Positions 5,758 to 12,385 of a stretch of DNA of 12,790 bases are shown here, piece by piece. Below the pieces are notes generated by a model, which had not been told where the DNA came from, did no database searches, and saw only the letters and a list, made by a program, of their open reading frames with translations. The position numbers and the translations under genes were made by a program. Source of the DNA: Patescibacteria group bacterium (GTDB lineage Bacteria; Patescibacteriota; Minisyncoccia; Portnoybacterales; GWB1-42-6); NCBI GenBank assembly GCA_018818145.1, contig JAHIST010000060.1:1-12790 (forward strand), in the 5' to 3' direction. Every line of letters begins with the position of its first letter. Positions within the stretch are counted from its first letter, which is position 1.

Positions 5758-6792
5758 TTAAAATCTTCCAAAAAAATTATTCAGCCTTTCGCCCGCTTGC
5801 GCGATTTTTTGTTTGACTATTTTCAACTCAAAATTTAACAGGAAAATTAGGCCGACAACTACGCCGGCCAGACACAAAACTCTTAAAATCAGACTAAAAG
5901 CCAGGCCGGTGCCCGCGCCCAGGCCAAAAATTCCAAAAACAATCGTCTGGCTGGCTTCTTGTCCGCCAAGGGAGGCGGGCAGGGGCAGAAAATTAACCGC
6001 TACGGTTAAGGACATAATGCCCATAATTTGAAATATATTGGTGCGGCCGCCCAAAAATTCCACCATCAGCCAGAAGGTAATGATTAAAATAAATCTTTCT
6101 AAGAACGCGAGTGCCAGCGCGGCGCCAAACGCCCGCTTGTGGTAATGGAAAAAATTGCGGGTTTGCTTCTCGGCGTTTTTTACCTTGTCCTGAATGCCGT
6201 TGACCCACTTTATTTTATCTAAACTGAATAGCCGAATGAAAAAACTCACAAACCCTTTGCCGCTTTTTGTTTGCCGCCAAAAAATCAGCCACAAAGTTAT
6301 ACAGGTCGCCATGGCTCCGCCCAAAAAAAGCCAGAGTATGGCGGGCATAGAAAATTTTAAAAAAAGAAAGATGACGCCCACCACCAGAAATAAAAGCGCC
6401 ACGCTTAATTCCAAAACTTCGTCAATAATAACCGAGGCGCCGGCCGGCTCCCAGTCAATATCCGCCTGATCTTTAAGCAGATGGATTTTGTGCGGTTCCC
6501 CGCCAATGTAGGAAATCGGGGTGATATAGGCGATTGTCCAGCCGATAGTTTTGGCCATAGTTATCAATTTCAGCGGAAGATTTTTGCCGGTCAGGATTTT
6601 GATGATAAAACGCCAGCGCAGGATGCCGACGCAAAAAGATATTAATCCGGTGGCTGTAACCACGGCCCACTTCCAAAAAGGGAAATAAGCCATGGCTTTG
6701 GCAATTTCTTTGCCCCCGACTTCCCCGATGACCAGAATAAAAATAATTATGCCGGCGGCCAGAGTCAGCGTATAAAATAAAAATTTTTTCAT
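5758..6792 (-). CDS. Flippase-like membrane protein (LPG synthase TM family)
   Basis: Polytopic inner-membrane protein of the YbhN/AglD/UPF0104 superfamily, which includes the flippase domain of MprF and putative lipid or glycan flippases. It has 344 residues from the ATG at 6792. A TTG at 6816 that overlaps the pth stop would give 352; the ATG is directly followed by the first hydrophobic helix (FLFYTLTLAAGIIIFILVI). About seven or eight hydrophobic helices are visible. Family motifs are PISYIGGEPHKIHLL and SVIIDEVLELS in the first half, and NFLPLPASLGGQEAS in the second. It lacks the C-terminal lysyl-transferase domain of MprF. It lies just downstream of pth, probably cotranscribed. The substrate cannot be told from sequence. 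Confidence 0.85.
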   Translation of the reverse strand: MKKFLFYTLTLAAGIIIFILVIGEVGGKEIAKAMAYFPFWKWAVVTATGLISFCVGILRWRFIIKILTGKNLPLKLITMAKTIGWTIAYITPISYIGGEPHKIHLLKDQADIDWEPAGASVIIDEVLELSVALLFLVVGVIFLFLKFSMPAILWLFLGGAMATCITLWLIFWRQTKSGKGFVSFFIRLFSLDKIKWVNGIQDKVKNAEKQTRNFFHYHKRAFGAALALAFLERFILIITFWLMVEFLGGRTNIFQIMGIMSLTVAVNFLPLPASLGGQEASQTIVFGIFGLGAGTGLAFSLILRVLCLAGVVVGLIFLLNFELKIVKQKIAQAGERLNNFFGRF

Positions 6793-6812
6793 TATAGATA
6801 GCGATGGGCGGG

Positions 6813-7406
6813 TCAATTAAACTGATTTTTCGCTTTTTCCAGCCCTTCTTTGAGGGCGAGCTGGATGGCTTGGCGGGTTTTTCCAATTACTTCCTGAACA
6901 TTTGTTTCCTCCTGCTTGCTGAATTTTTGCAAAACAAATTTTTCATTGGACTTTAATCTTTTAAAAAGACAGGTAAAAAATGTTTGCCCCACAGGATGGA
7001 TACCCAAACGAAATCTGACGAAATTTTTGGTTTTCAGGACGTCAATTATTGAGTGAACGCCTTTGTGCCCGGCAGAACCCGAACCCTGGCTGATGCGCAA
7101 TACTCCCAGCGGCAGGTCCATGTCGTCATGGATCACCCAGAGATCTTCGGGCGCAATTTTATAGTAATCAGTCAGGGATTTTGCCGCCAAGCCCGATAAA
7201 TTCATCATTGTCTGGGGTTTGGCTAAAATTATTTTTTCTTCCCCGACTTGCCCTTCTGCCAGCGCTGTCTTGAATTTATCGTCCGGCCGCCAGTCGCCCA
7301 AAATACCCGCTTCTTGCTTTAAATAATCAACAGCTAAAAAGCCAAGATTGTGTCTGGTTTTAGCATAATTTAGGCCGGGATTGCCAAGACCAACAATCAA
7401 TTTCAT
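6813..7406 (-). CDS. pth: Peptidyl-tRNA hydrolase
   Basis: Bacterial-type Pth of 197 residues, normal length. It cleaves the ester bond of peptidyl-tRNA released from stalled ribosomes, recycling tRNA in the cytosol. Conserved elements are LIVGLGNPG at the start, catalytic H19 in TRHNLGF, N69 in QTMMNLSG, D94 in HDDMDL, and GSAGHKGVHSI. The asparagine of the usual GHNG (E. coli N114) is lysine here. The start is the ATG at 7406; a TTG at 7418 lies in the ATTTTCA repeat tract and would add MKIS. No Shine-Dalgarno is seen. The stop overlaps or closely precedes the flippase-like gene. Confidence 0.96.
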   Translation of the reverse strand: MKLIVGLGNPGLNYAKTRHNLGFLAVDYLKQEAGILGDWRPDDKFKTALAEGQVGEEKIILAKPQTMMNLSGLAAKSLTDYYKIAPEDLWVIHDDMDLPLGVLRISQGSGSAGHKGVHSIIDVLKTKNFVRFRLGIHPVGQTFFTCLFKRLKSNEKFVLQKFSKQEETNVQEVIGKTRQAIQLALKEGLEKAKNQFN

Positions 7407-7461
7407 TGAAATTTTCAATTTTCAATTTTCAATTTTCAATAAAGCCCCGCCCAAGCGGGGC
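7407..7461. repeat. ATTTTCA tandem tract with GC hairpin, copy 1
   Basis: Four tandem AATTTTC units are followed by AATAAA and a hairpin of GCCCCGC (7444-7450) with GCGGGGC (7455-7461). The same layout recurs at 11172-11221. Short inverted partners (ATTGAAAATT) lie at 7480-7520. Confidence 0.65.
7438..7461 (-). terminator. Weak intrinsic terminator after the LCP gene
   Basis: On the minus strand, GCCCCGC, loop TTGG and GCGGGGC are followed by TTTATT. It lies between the LCP gene and pth; the poor T-run suggests partial read-through. Confidence 0.45.
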
Positions 7462-7519
7462 AGATTTGAAAATTTATTCATTGAAAATTGTTCGTAAATT
7501 ATAAATTGTAAATTGAAAA

Positions 7520-8572
7520 TTACTTTATAATTTCCGCGATATATGCTTTGATTTGTTCGTAATCTTCCAGCCCTGCTTTTGGCCGGACAACCGATGCCAT
7601 CTCGCCGTCAAAATTTACCTGGCCGGTTATCACCAAGTCCGTGTTGTTAATTTCTGTTTTAATCGTATCTTGCGCCGGAATGTCTTTTGTCTGCTCCCAG
7701 AAATCTTTTATTTCCCAAAGGCTCAAGTCTGTTTTGATTTTGGAAGCGATGGCGTTAAATAAATTGAAAAAGGCAGGAATGTCCCAGAAATTCATTTGTA
7801 AGACTTTTTGTTTGAGCGCCTGCAGGACTTGCTGTTGCCGTTCAATCCGGTCAAAGTCGCCCAAAGCGCTGTGGCGGGAACGGATATATTTGAGCGCTGT
7901 TTCGCCGTCCAGATACCTCCAACCCGCCCTTATTTCAAAGGTCTGGTAGCTGTGATTGGGCCCAGGATATGCAGGGTCAATAATGTCTTTTTTAACCATA
8001 ACATTTATTCCGCCTACGGCGTCAACTAATTCTTTGACTGTGGCCAAATCAATTAAAATGCTGTAAGAAATTTTTAAGCCGGAAATATCTTCTGTCTTTT
8101 GTTTGATTAAATCAAATTCTTGCCCTTTGTTTTTTTTGCCGATGGCGTAGAGAGAGTTGAGCTTCGTCCAATTTTGCGTGCCGGGAATTTCAATCAGCAG
8201 GTCGCGGGGCAGGGAAAACAAGTAAATCTTTTTTTGGGGAATTAACCGGGCAATCAAAATTGTGTCGGTTAAATCCGGCGCGTCATAGCCCTCACCGGCC
8301 GCTCCTAACAGCAAAAAATTAACCGGTTCCTGTGTGTCGGCGCTTTTGGCCGGCTCTGCTCCGTAAAGATTTTGGTACAAATTATCCAGAGCCATAACTG
8401 CCGCTCCTGTCGCGGCCGAGGAACTTTTTATTTCCCGCCAGTGGGGCCGGAGTAAAGGCGCCAGCACGAGCGCTATCAGGAAAAATAAAAAAACCGACAA
8501 GCTTAAGGTTATCAGGATAGTCCGACGGTTATTGCTTGGAGTTGGTTTAAAGTTAAAGCTTCCCCGTATCAT
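7520..8572 (-). CDS. LytR-CpsA-Psr (LCP) family wall-polymer ligase
   Basis: LCP enzymes transfer polyprenyl-linked glycopolymers onto peptidoglycan, acting outside the membrane. The protein has 350 residues. One membrane helix at about 19-42 follows a short basic tail (NNRRT), giving an N-in, C-out topology. The LCP domain spans about 84-260: VNFLLLGA, LTDTILIARL (D103), SLPRDLLIEIP (R123), KLNSLYAIG, LVDAVGGINVMV and the signature LDGETALKYIRSRHSALGDFDRIERQQQ (221-248) with its arginines and aspartates. The C-terminal 90 residues are a less conserved tail. The start is an ATG 8 bp after a TATAAT box, so the message is probably leaderless. The acceptor glycan is unknown. Confidence 0.93.
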   Translation of the reverse strand: MIRGSFNFKPTPSNNRRTILITLSLSVFLFFLIALVLAPLLRPHWREIKSSSAATGAAVMALDNLYQNLYGAEPAKSADTQEPVNFLLLGAAGEGYDAPDLTDTILIARLIPQKKIYLFSLPRDLLIEIPGTQNWTKLNSLYAIGKKNKGQEFDLIKQKTEDISGLKISYSILIDLATVKELVDAVGGINVMVKKDIIDPAYPGPNHSYQTFEIRAGWRYLDGETALKYIRSRHSALGDFDRIERQQQVLQALKQKVLQMNFWDIPAFFNLFNAIASKIKTDLSLWEIKDFWEQTKDIPAQDTIKTEINNTDLVITGQVNFDGEMASVVRPKAGLEDYEQIKAYIAEIIK

Positions 8573-8580
8573 TTGGATCT

Positions 8581-8589
8581 ATTATATCA
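8581..8589 (-). promoter_or_regulatory. Extended -10 promoter of the LCP gene
   Basis: On the minus strand TGATATAAT (TGN plus a perfect TATAAT) ends 8 bp before the ATG at 8572. There is no good -35, as usual for extended -10 promoters. Transcription should start at or within 2 bases of the ATG. Confidence 0.65.
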
Positions 8590-8597
8590 TGCCACTT

Positions 8598-8709
8598 GCC
8601 CCGTTAGAAGTTCGGCCGAAAGCATTATTGAAATAGTGTATATAAGCGAACTCGCCTTACGGCTTTTTTCGTGCACCAAAAATCTTTTTAAATAAACTTC
8701 TAACGGGGC
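8598..8709. repeat. CTTG-flanked inverted-repeat element, copy 4
   Basis: 112 bp. Ends GCCCCGTTAGAAGTT and AACTTCTAACGGGGC are a perfect 15-bp inverted repeat. The core (AAGCGAACTCGCC, ACGGCTT) matches copies 1-3. CTTG stands at both edges. It fills the divergent spacer between the LCP gene and lepB. Confidence 0.8.
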
Positions 8710-8738
8710 TTGTTTTGAAACGAATTTTAGTTTATACT
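8710..8738 (+). promoter_or_regulatory. Promoter of lepB
   Basis: TTGTTT (8710-8715), 17 bp, TATACT (8733-8738). As at 5444, the -35 begins with the first base after the repeat element. The leader is about 40 nt with no clear Shine-Dalgarno. Confidence 0.6.
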
Positions 8739-8784
8739 ATTGGGAAGAGATAGCTAATAAGCACTAACATTAACACAAAAACAA

Positions 8785-9342
8785 ATGAAATCTTTGCTTT
8801 CTTTTGTTTGGGAAATCGTTAAAATCACGGTTATTACTTTGGCGATAATCATCCCGGTGCGTTATTTTTTAATGCAGCCTTTTTTTGTCAAAGGCGCTTC
8901 CATGGAGCCGAATTTTGAAGACGGGCAGTATTTAGTGATTGACGAACTTTCTTACCGCTTCCGCAACCCGGAGCGAGGCGAAGTGGTGGTTTTTCGTTAT
9001 CCGCCAGAACCCTCGCAGTTTTATATCAAGCGCGTCATCGGCTTGCCCGGCGAGACCGTTGAGATTGCGGACAACCGGGTCAAAATTTATGACAGCGAGC
9101 ATCCTCTGGGCTTTATTCTTAATGAAAATAATTATCTGCCTCCGGTTATTCCGACATCGGGCGGCGAGAAACAGAAACTTGGTCCGGATGAGTATTTTGT
9201 CATGGGCGATAATCGCCAGGCTTCCTTTGACTCCCGGCGCTGGGGAGTTCTGCCGCGCGCCAATATCACCGGCCGCGTCTGGTTGAGGGCCTGGCCGTTG
9301 CCGGCAGCCCATATTTTTTCCGCGCCGGAATATTCATATTAG
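8785..9342 (+). CDS. lepB: Signal peptidase I
   Basis: Membrane-anchored serine protease that removes signal peptides from secreted proteins. The protein has 185 residues, the compact form with one membrane helix (about 8-28) and an outside catalytic domain. The catalytic dyad is S39 (KGASMEPNF) and K82 (YIKRVIGLPGE). The family boxes RGEVVVFRYP (64-72), EYFVMGDNRQASFDSRRWG (136-154) and ITGRVWLRAWP are present. It is the first plus-strand gene of the right half, with its own promoter. A 106-bp repeat-rich spacer separates it from hisS. Confidence 0.96.
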   Translation: MKSLLSFVWEIVKITVITLAIIIPVRYFLMQPFFVKGASMEPNFEDGQYLVIDELSYRFRNPERGEVVVFRYPPEPSQFYIKRVIGLPGETVEIADNRVKIYDSEHPLGFILNENNYLPPVIPTSGGEKQKLGPDEYFVMGDNRQASFDSRRWGVLPRANITGRVWLRAWPLPAAHIFSAPEYSY

Positions 9343-9448
9343 ATGATGCGAACAATGCGAAATAATGCCAAAAAATGCGAACTGCTAAAAAATTAAATTT
9401 CGCATTTCGCGAGATTAGCATTAAATTCGCAATTTCGCATTATAATAC
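9343..9448. repeat. Reiterated ATGCGAA words in the lepB-hisS spacer
   Basis: ATGCGAA occurs three times in the left half and TTCGCAT or TTCGCAA four times in the right half, forming an imperfect palindrome. A TATAAT (9441-9446) is only 2 bp before the hisS ATG, too close to serve that start. Confidence 0.6.
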
Positions 9449-10741
9449 ATGCCTAGAATAAAAAAACAAACTTTTCAGGCGCCAAAGGGGATGCGTGATA
9501 TTTTGCCGGAAGAGCAGGTTTATTGGGATAAGTTTTTTAGAGTTGCTCATCACTTAGCCGAAGATTACGGCTGGCAAAAAATTGAAACTCCCGTTGTGGA
9601 GCAGGCAGAACTTTTTGCCCGCGGAACCGGCCAGACAACCGAAATTGTTACCAAGCAAATGTATACTTTACGCACATCCGGCGGCGACAGGCTTGCTTTA
9701 AGGCCAGAGGGAACGCCGGGAGTGATGAGGGCTTATCTGGAAAATGGGCTGGCGAATATGCCTCAGCCCGTTAAATTATATTATTTTGGTCCGATGTTCC
9801 GCTACGAGCAGCCGCAAGCCGGCCGCTGGCGGGAATTTTTTCATTTCGGCGTGGAAACGGTGGGCGAGGCGGCTCCGGTTCTGGACGTGCAAATTATTCA
9901 ATTTTGCTTCCATCTTTTCAGGAGTTTGGGGCTTAAAAAAATAAATGTTCAGGTTAACAGCATCGGCTGTCAGCAATGCCGGTCACCGTATCGGCGCGCG
10001 CTGGTGGATTATTATCGCTATCGCAAAAATAAAATTTGTCCGGACTGCCAAAAGCGCCTGAAAGAAAATCCGCTGCGGCTGCTTGACTGCAAAGAAGAAA
10101 AATGCCAGCCCGTTAAAGCCCAGGCGCCCGCGGTCATTGATTATTTGTGCGAAGAGTGCCATCGTCATTTCAAGGAGGTTTTGGAGTTTTTGGACGAGTT
10201 GGAAATCCCCTATTTTTTAAACAGCGCTTTGGTGCGGGGGTTGGATTACTATACTAAAACTATTTTTGAATTTTTTATGGAAGATGAAGCGGGTGCGCTA
10301 CAGATGGTCTTGGGAGGCGGGGGCCGCTACGACAATTTACTCAAAGAGATGGGAGGCAAACCAACACCCGCGGTGGGCATGGCCTTGGGCGTTGACCGGA
10401 TAATTTTGGCAATGCGCAAAGAGCAGGTGAGGGTTGCTCCGGCATATAACCCCAAAGTTTTTTTGGTGCAGTTGGGCGATATGGGCAAGCGCAAGAGTTT
10501 AAAACTTTTTGAGACGCTTCATCAGGCCGGCGTTATAGCGGCCGAATCTTTTAGCCGTGATTCAATCAAGGCACAGCTGAAAATCGCCGACCGGCTGGGC
10601 GTTAAGTTTTCTCTGATTTTGGGCCAGCAGGAAGCGCTTGATGAAACGGTAATTATCCGCGACATGCAAAGCGGGGTGCAGGAAACCGTGCCGCAATTAA
10701 AAGTGATTGATGAGATAAAAAAGAGATTGGCAAAGAAATGA
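9449..10741 (+). CDS. hisS: Histidyl-tRNA synthetase
   Basis: Class II synthetase that charges tRNA-His with histidine. The protein has 430 residues, normal length. It begins with QAPKGMRDILPEE. Motif 2 is FRYEQPQAGRWREFFHFGVE (117-136). The histidine-binding loop is LVRGLDYYTKTIFEF (261-275), with GGGGRYDNLL after it. Motif 3 is PAVGMALGVDRI (307-318). The anticodon-binding domain follows from about 335. Between motif 2 and the histidine loop are four cysteine pairs, C174/C177, C197/C200, C214/C219 and C234/C237. They resemble zinc ligands; cysteine-rich versions of this region occur in some bacterial HisRS. No Shine-Dalgarno is visible. Confidence 0.97.
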   Translation: MPRIKKQTFQAPKGMRDILPEEQVYWDKFFRVAHHLAEDYGWQKIETPVVEQAELFARGTGQTTEIVTKQMYTLRTSGGDRLALRPEGTPGVMRAYLENGLANMPQPVKLYYFGPMFRYEQPQAGRWREFFHFGVETVGEAAPVLDVQIIQFCFHLFRSLGLKKINVQVNSIGCQQCRSPYRRALVDYYRYRKNKICPDCQKRLKENPLRLLDCKEEKCQPVKAQAPAVIDYLCEECHRHFKEVLEFLDELEIPYFLNSALVRGLDYYTKTIFEFFMEDEAGALQMVLGGGGRYDNLLKEMGGKPTPAVGMALGVDRIILAMRKEQVRVAPAYNPKVFLVQLGDMGKRKSLKLFETLHQAGVIAAESFSRDSIKAQLKIADRLGVKFSLILGQQEALDETVIIRDMQSGVQETVPQLKVIDEIKKRLAKK

Positions 10742-10829
10742 TTCCATGCGAATGGGTATACGAATTTTATTCGAATAATTCGAATTCCCGTATTTGCATA
10801 ATTTGTATTAAATTCGGATATTAATTAGT
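10742..10829. repeat. Palindromic ATTCGAAT-rich spacer
   Basis: ATGCGAATGGGTATACGAAT (10747-10766) faces AATTCGAATTCCCGTATTTG and CAT further right as an imperfect inverted repeat. CGAAT/ATTCG words recur at the centre. There is no T-run, so it does not look like a terminator. Confidence 0.5.
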
Positions 10830-11174
10830 ATGTGCATATTCTGCAAAATAGCCAAAAAGGAGATTCCCGCAGAGCTTTTATATGAAGACGATTTAGTGGC
10901 GGCTTTCAAAGATATTAAGCCGATTGTTCCGGTTCACGTTTTAATTATTCCAAAAAAGCATATTGAATCAATTGCCGACTTGCAGGATAAGGACGAAGTT
11001 TTAGCCGGCCGGATGATTATGGTCGCCAAAAAAATCGCCCAGAATTTGAATATTTCTGAAAAAGGGTATAAGCTGTTATTCCGGGTCGGGAGAGACGGCG
11101 GACAGGAAATGCCGCATATCCATTTACACTTGCTGGGAGGGGCGAGGTTGTCGGAAAATATTAGACCAGTTTAA
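10830..11174 (+). CDS. HIT family nucleotide hydrolase (HinT-like)
   Basis: Histidine-triad protein of 114 residues, the normal HinT length. Such enzymes hydrolyse purine nucleoside phosphoramidates and related adenylates as homodimers in the cytosol. MCIFCKIAKKEIPAELLYEDD is the classic N-terminus; C2 and C5, with H44 (PKKHIES) and a triad histidine, are the zinc ligands in related proteins. The triad is HIHLHLLGG, with H96, H98 and H100. FRVGRDGGQEMP replaces the usual NxGxxxGQxVxH context, so the asparagine seen in E. coli HinT is changed. It lies between hisS and rpsU on the same strand, probably in one operon. Confidence 0.95.
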   Translation: MCIFCKIAKKEIPAELLYEDDLVAAFKDIKPIVPVHVLIIPKKHIESIADLQDKDEVLAGRMIMVAKKIAQNLNISEKGYKLLFRVGRDGGQEMPHIHLHLLGGARLSENIRPV

Positions 11175-11221
11175 AATTTTCAATTTTCAATTTCCAATTT
11201 TCAATAAATGCCGCCGCAGGC
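11172..11221. repeat. ATTTTCA tandem tract with GC hairpin, copy 2
   Basis: Same arrangement as at 7407-7461: four AATTTTC-type units, AATAAA, then a GC hairpin (GCCGCC gca GGCGGC, about 11210-11224). A second family of words (TTTAGAAATTAG) follows up to the rpsU Shine-Dalgarno. Confidence 0.6.
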
Positions 11222-11279
11222 GGCAGGGTTTAGAAATTAGAAATTAGGATTTAGAAATTTAAAAAAGGAGGTGTTTTTT

Positions 11280-11540
11280 ATGGCAGTAGGAGTCAGAAGA
11301 AAAGAAAAAGAGCCGGTTGGCTCGTTGCTTCGCCGTTTTACCCGCCGAGTCCAGCAGAGCGGTGTTTTGTTGAACGCCCGAAGATCACGGTTTTTTATCA
11401 AGTCCAAAACCAAAAGACAAATGAAAGCCTCGGCTTTGCGCCGAGAGCAATTGCGGGCGCAAAGGTGCGAAATGATGAAAATGGGATTGTTGGAAGAGGG
11501 GCAGTTAATTCCGAAGGATAAAATTAGGTTGAAAAAATAG
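11280..11540 (+). CDS. rpsU: Ribosomal protein bS21
   Basis: Small, very basic protein of the 30S subunit, located near the 3' end of 16S rRNA and the anti-Shine-Dalgarno. The protein has 86 residues. The core EPVGSLLRRFTRRVQQSGVL is the S21 signature, followed by the basic stretch ARRSRFFIKSKTKR and a C-terminal helix. The ATG at 11280 is chosen over an in-frame GTG at 11271, because AAGGAGGTG (11265-11273) is a perfect 9-base match to the anti-Shine-Dalgarno and includes that GTG. This is the strongest binding site in the window, while most neighbouring housekeeping genes have none. The rpsU-yqeY order is conserved in many bacteria. Confidence 0.94.
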   Translation: MAVGVRRKEKEPVGSLLRRFTRRVQQSGVLLNARRSRFFIKSKTKRQMKASALRREQLRAQRCEMMKMGLLEEGQLIPKDKIRLKK

Positions 11541-11543
11541 TTT

Positions 11544-11571
11544 GTTCTCTTTTGTGGCCACAAAAGAGAAC
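11544..11571. repeat. Perfect 28-bp palindrome after rpsU
   Basis: GTTCTCTTTTGTGG and its exact reverse complement meet with no spacer, 3 bp after the rpsU stop. No T-run follows on the plus strand, so a standard terminator is unlikely. Confidence 0.8.
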
Positions 11572-11582
11572 CAGAAAAAGGC

Positions 11583-11714
11583 CCGCCCGCGATAAAATTT
11601 TGAGAAATTAGGGCTTGCCTCACGATAAAAATTGCTATGCACCATCATTCACAGCACGCAATTTTTATCCTTTGGCTCGCCACTAATTTCTTGCAAAATT
11701 TTTCGCATGGGCGG
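11583..11714 (+). repeat. Long hairpin element upstream of yqeY (copy A)
   Basis: 132 nt that fold end to end. Pairings from outside in are CCGCCC/GGGCGG, GCGA/TCGC, AAAATTTTG/CAAAATTTT, GAAATTAG/CTAATTTC and GATAAAAATTGC/GCAATTTTTATC. The loop is about 22 nt (CCATCA..CA.AGCAC). It ends 12 bp before the yqeY ATG. It is homologous to 12386-12514. Confidence 0.75.
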
Positions 11715-11726
11715 AAGAAAAATAAA

Positions 11727-12227
11727 ATGACTCTTAAGGAGAAAATTAATCAAGACTTCAAAGACGCTTTCAAGGCCAAAGAGGAAAAAAAGGTCTCGGT
11801 TTTGCGCATGTTAAATAGCGCGATAAAAAACAGAGAATTGGAAAAACGCACAAAATTAATGAAAGGAAATCCAGTGCTTGCGGAAGAAGAAGTTGTCAAG
11901 CAAAGCCAGCTTAATGATGAAGAAACGCTGGCGGTTATCGGGACTGAAGCCAAGCGGCGCAAGGATTCAATCGCGCAATTTGAGCAGGGCGGCCGGCCCG
12001 AGCTGGCTGCGGCCGAGCAGTCAGAGCTGAAAATTCTGGAAGCTTATTTGCCCGAGCAGATGGGCGAGGAAGAAGTCAGAAAATTGGTTAAGGAAGCGAT
12101 TGCGCAAAGCGGCGCCATGGGCGCGGCCGAAATTGGCAAAGCAATGAAAGTTTTAATGCCGCGCGTCAAAGGCAAGGCGGATGGGGGAATGGTGAATAGG
12201 ATTGTGAAGGAAGAGATGGAAAAATAA
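11727..12227 (+). CDS. yqeY: GatB/YqeY domain-containing protein
   Basis: Cytosolic helical protein of 166 residues, related to the C-terminal tRNA-binding tail domain of the GatB amidotransferase subunit. The stand-alone form has no firmly established biochemical role. Visible family features are MTLKEKINQDFKDAFKAKEEKKVSVLRMLNSAIKNRE at the start, AKRRKDSIAQFEQGGRPELAAAEQSELKILEAYLP in the middle, and GKAMKVLMPRVKGKADGGMVNRIVKE at the end. The ATG at 11727 matches the usual family start; the 30 codons open upstream lie in the hairpin element and look fortuitous. GGAAG, at the very edge of the hairpin, is a weak Shine-Dalgarno. It lies downstream of rpsU, as in many bacteria. Confidence 0.91.
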   Translation: MTLKEKINQDFKDAFKAKEEKKVSVLRMLNSAIKNRELEKRTKLMKGNPVLAEEEVVKQSQLNDEETLAVIGTEAKRRKDSIAQFEQGGRPELAAAEQSELKILEAYLPEQMGEEEVRKLVKEAIAQSGAMGAAEIGKAMKVLMPRVKGKADGGMVNRIVKEEMEK

Positions 12228-12237
12228 ATAACCTTTT

Positions 12238-12265
12238 GCCGCTTTTTTGGCGGCAAAAAAGCGGC
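12238..12265. terminator. Palindrome after yqeY, possible terminator
   Basis: GCCGCTTTTTTG and CAAAAAAGCGGC form a 12-bp stem with a GCGG loop, 10 bp after the yqeY stop. T-runs lie inside the stem and not after it, so termination is uncertain. Confidence 0.4.
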
Positions 12266-12376
12266 GCCTGCCTGCCAAAGCTCGATAATGATTAGCTGAT
12301 ATATAATTTAAAGCGAACTGGAGCTTGCTTAAAGTATAAGTCTAAGTAATCAAGCTTTGGTTATCGGCGGGCAGGG
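12266..12376. repeat. Imperfect long hairpin (element C)
   Basis: CCTGCCTGCC and AAAGCT on the left face AAGCTTTGG and GGGCAGG on the right. The inner arms TTTAAAGC and GCTTAAAG enclose a short loop near 12316-12326. It lies between the yqeY palindrome and hairpin copy B and contains no gene. Confidence 0.5.
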
Positions 12377-12385
12377 AAAAAACCG

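Noticed and set aside
9441..9446. TATAAT as promoter of hisS
   Set aside because: It ends 2 bp before the ATG, so the transcript would begin inside the gene. No -35 is present and the conserved HisRS start would be lost.
11637..11726. Longer yqeY start adding MHHHSQH and further residues
   Set aside because: The extra 30 codons lie in the loop and right arm of the hairpin element. The family starts at the ATG at 11727.
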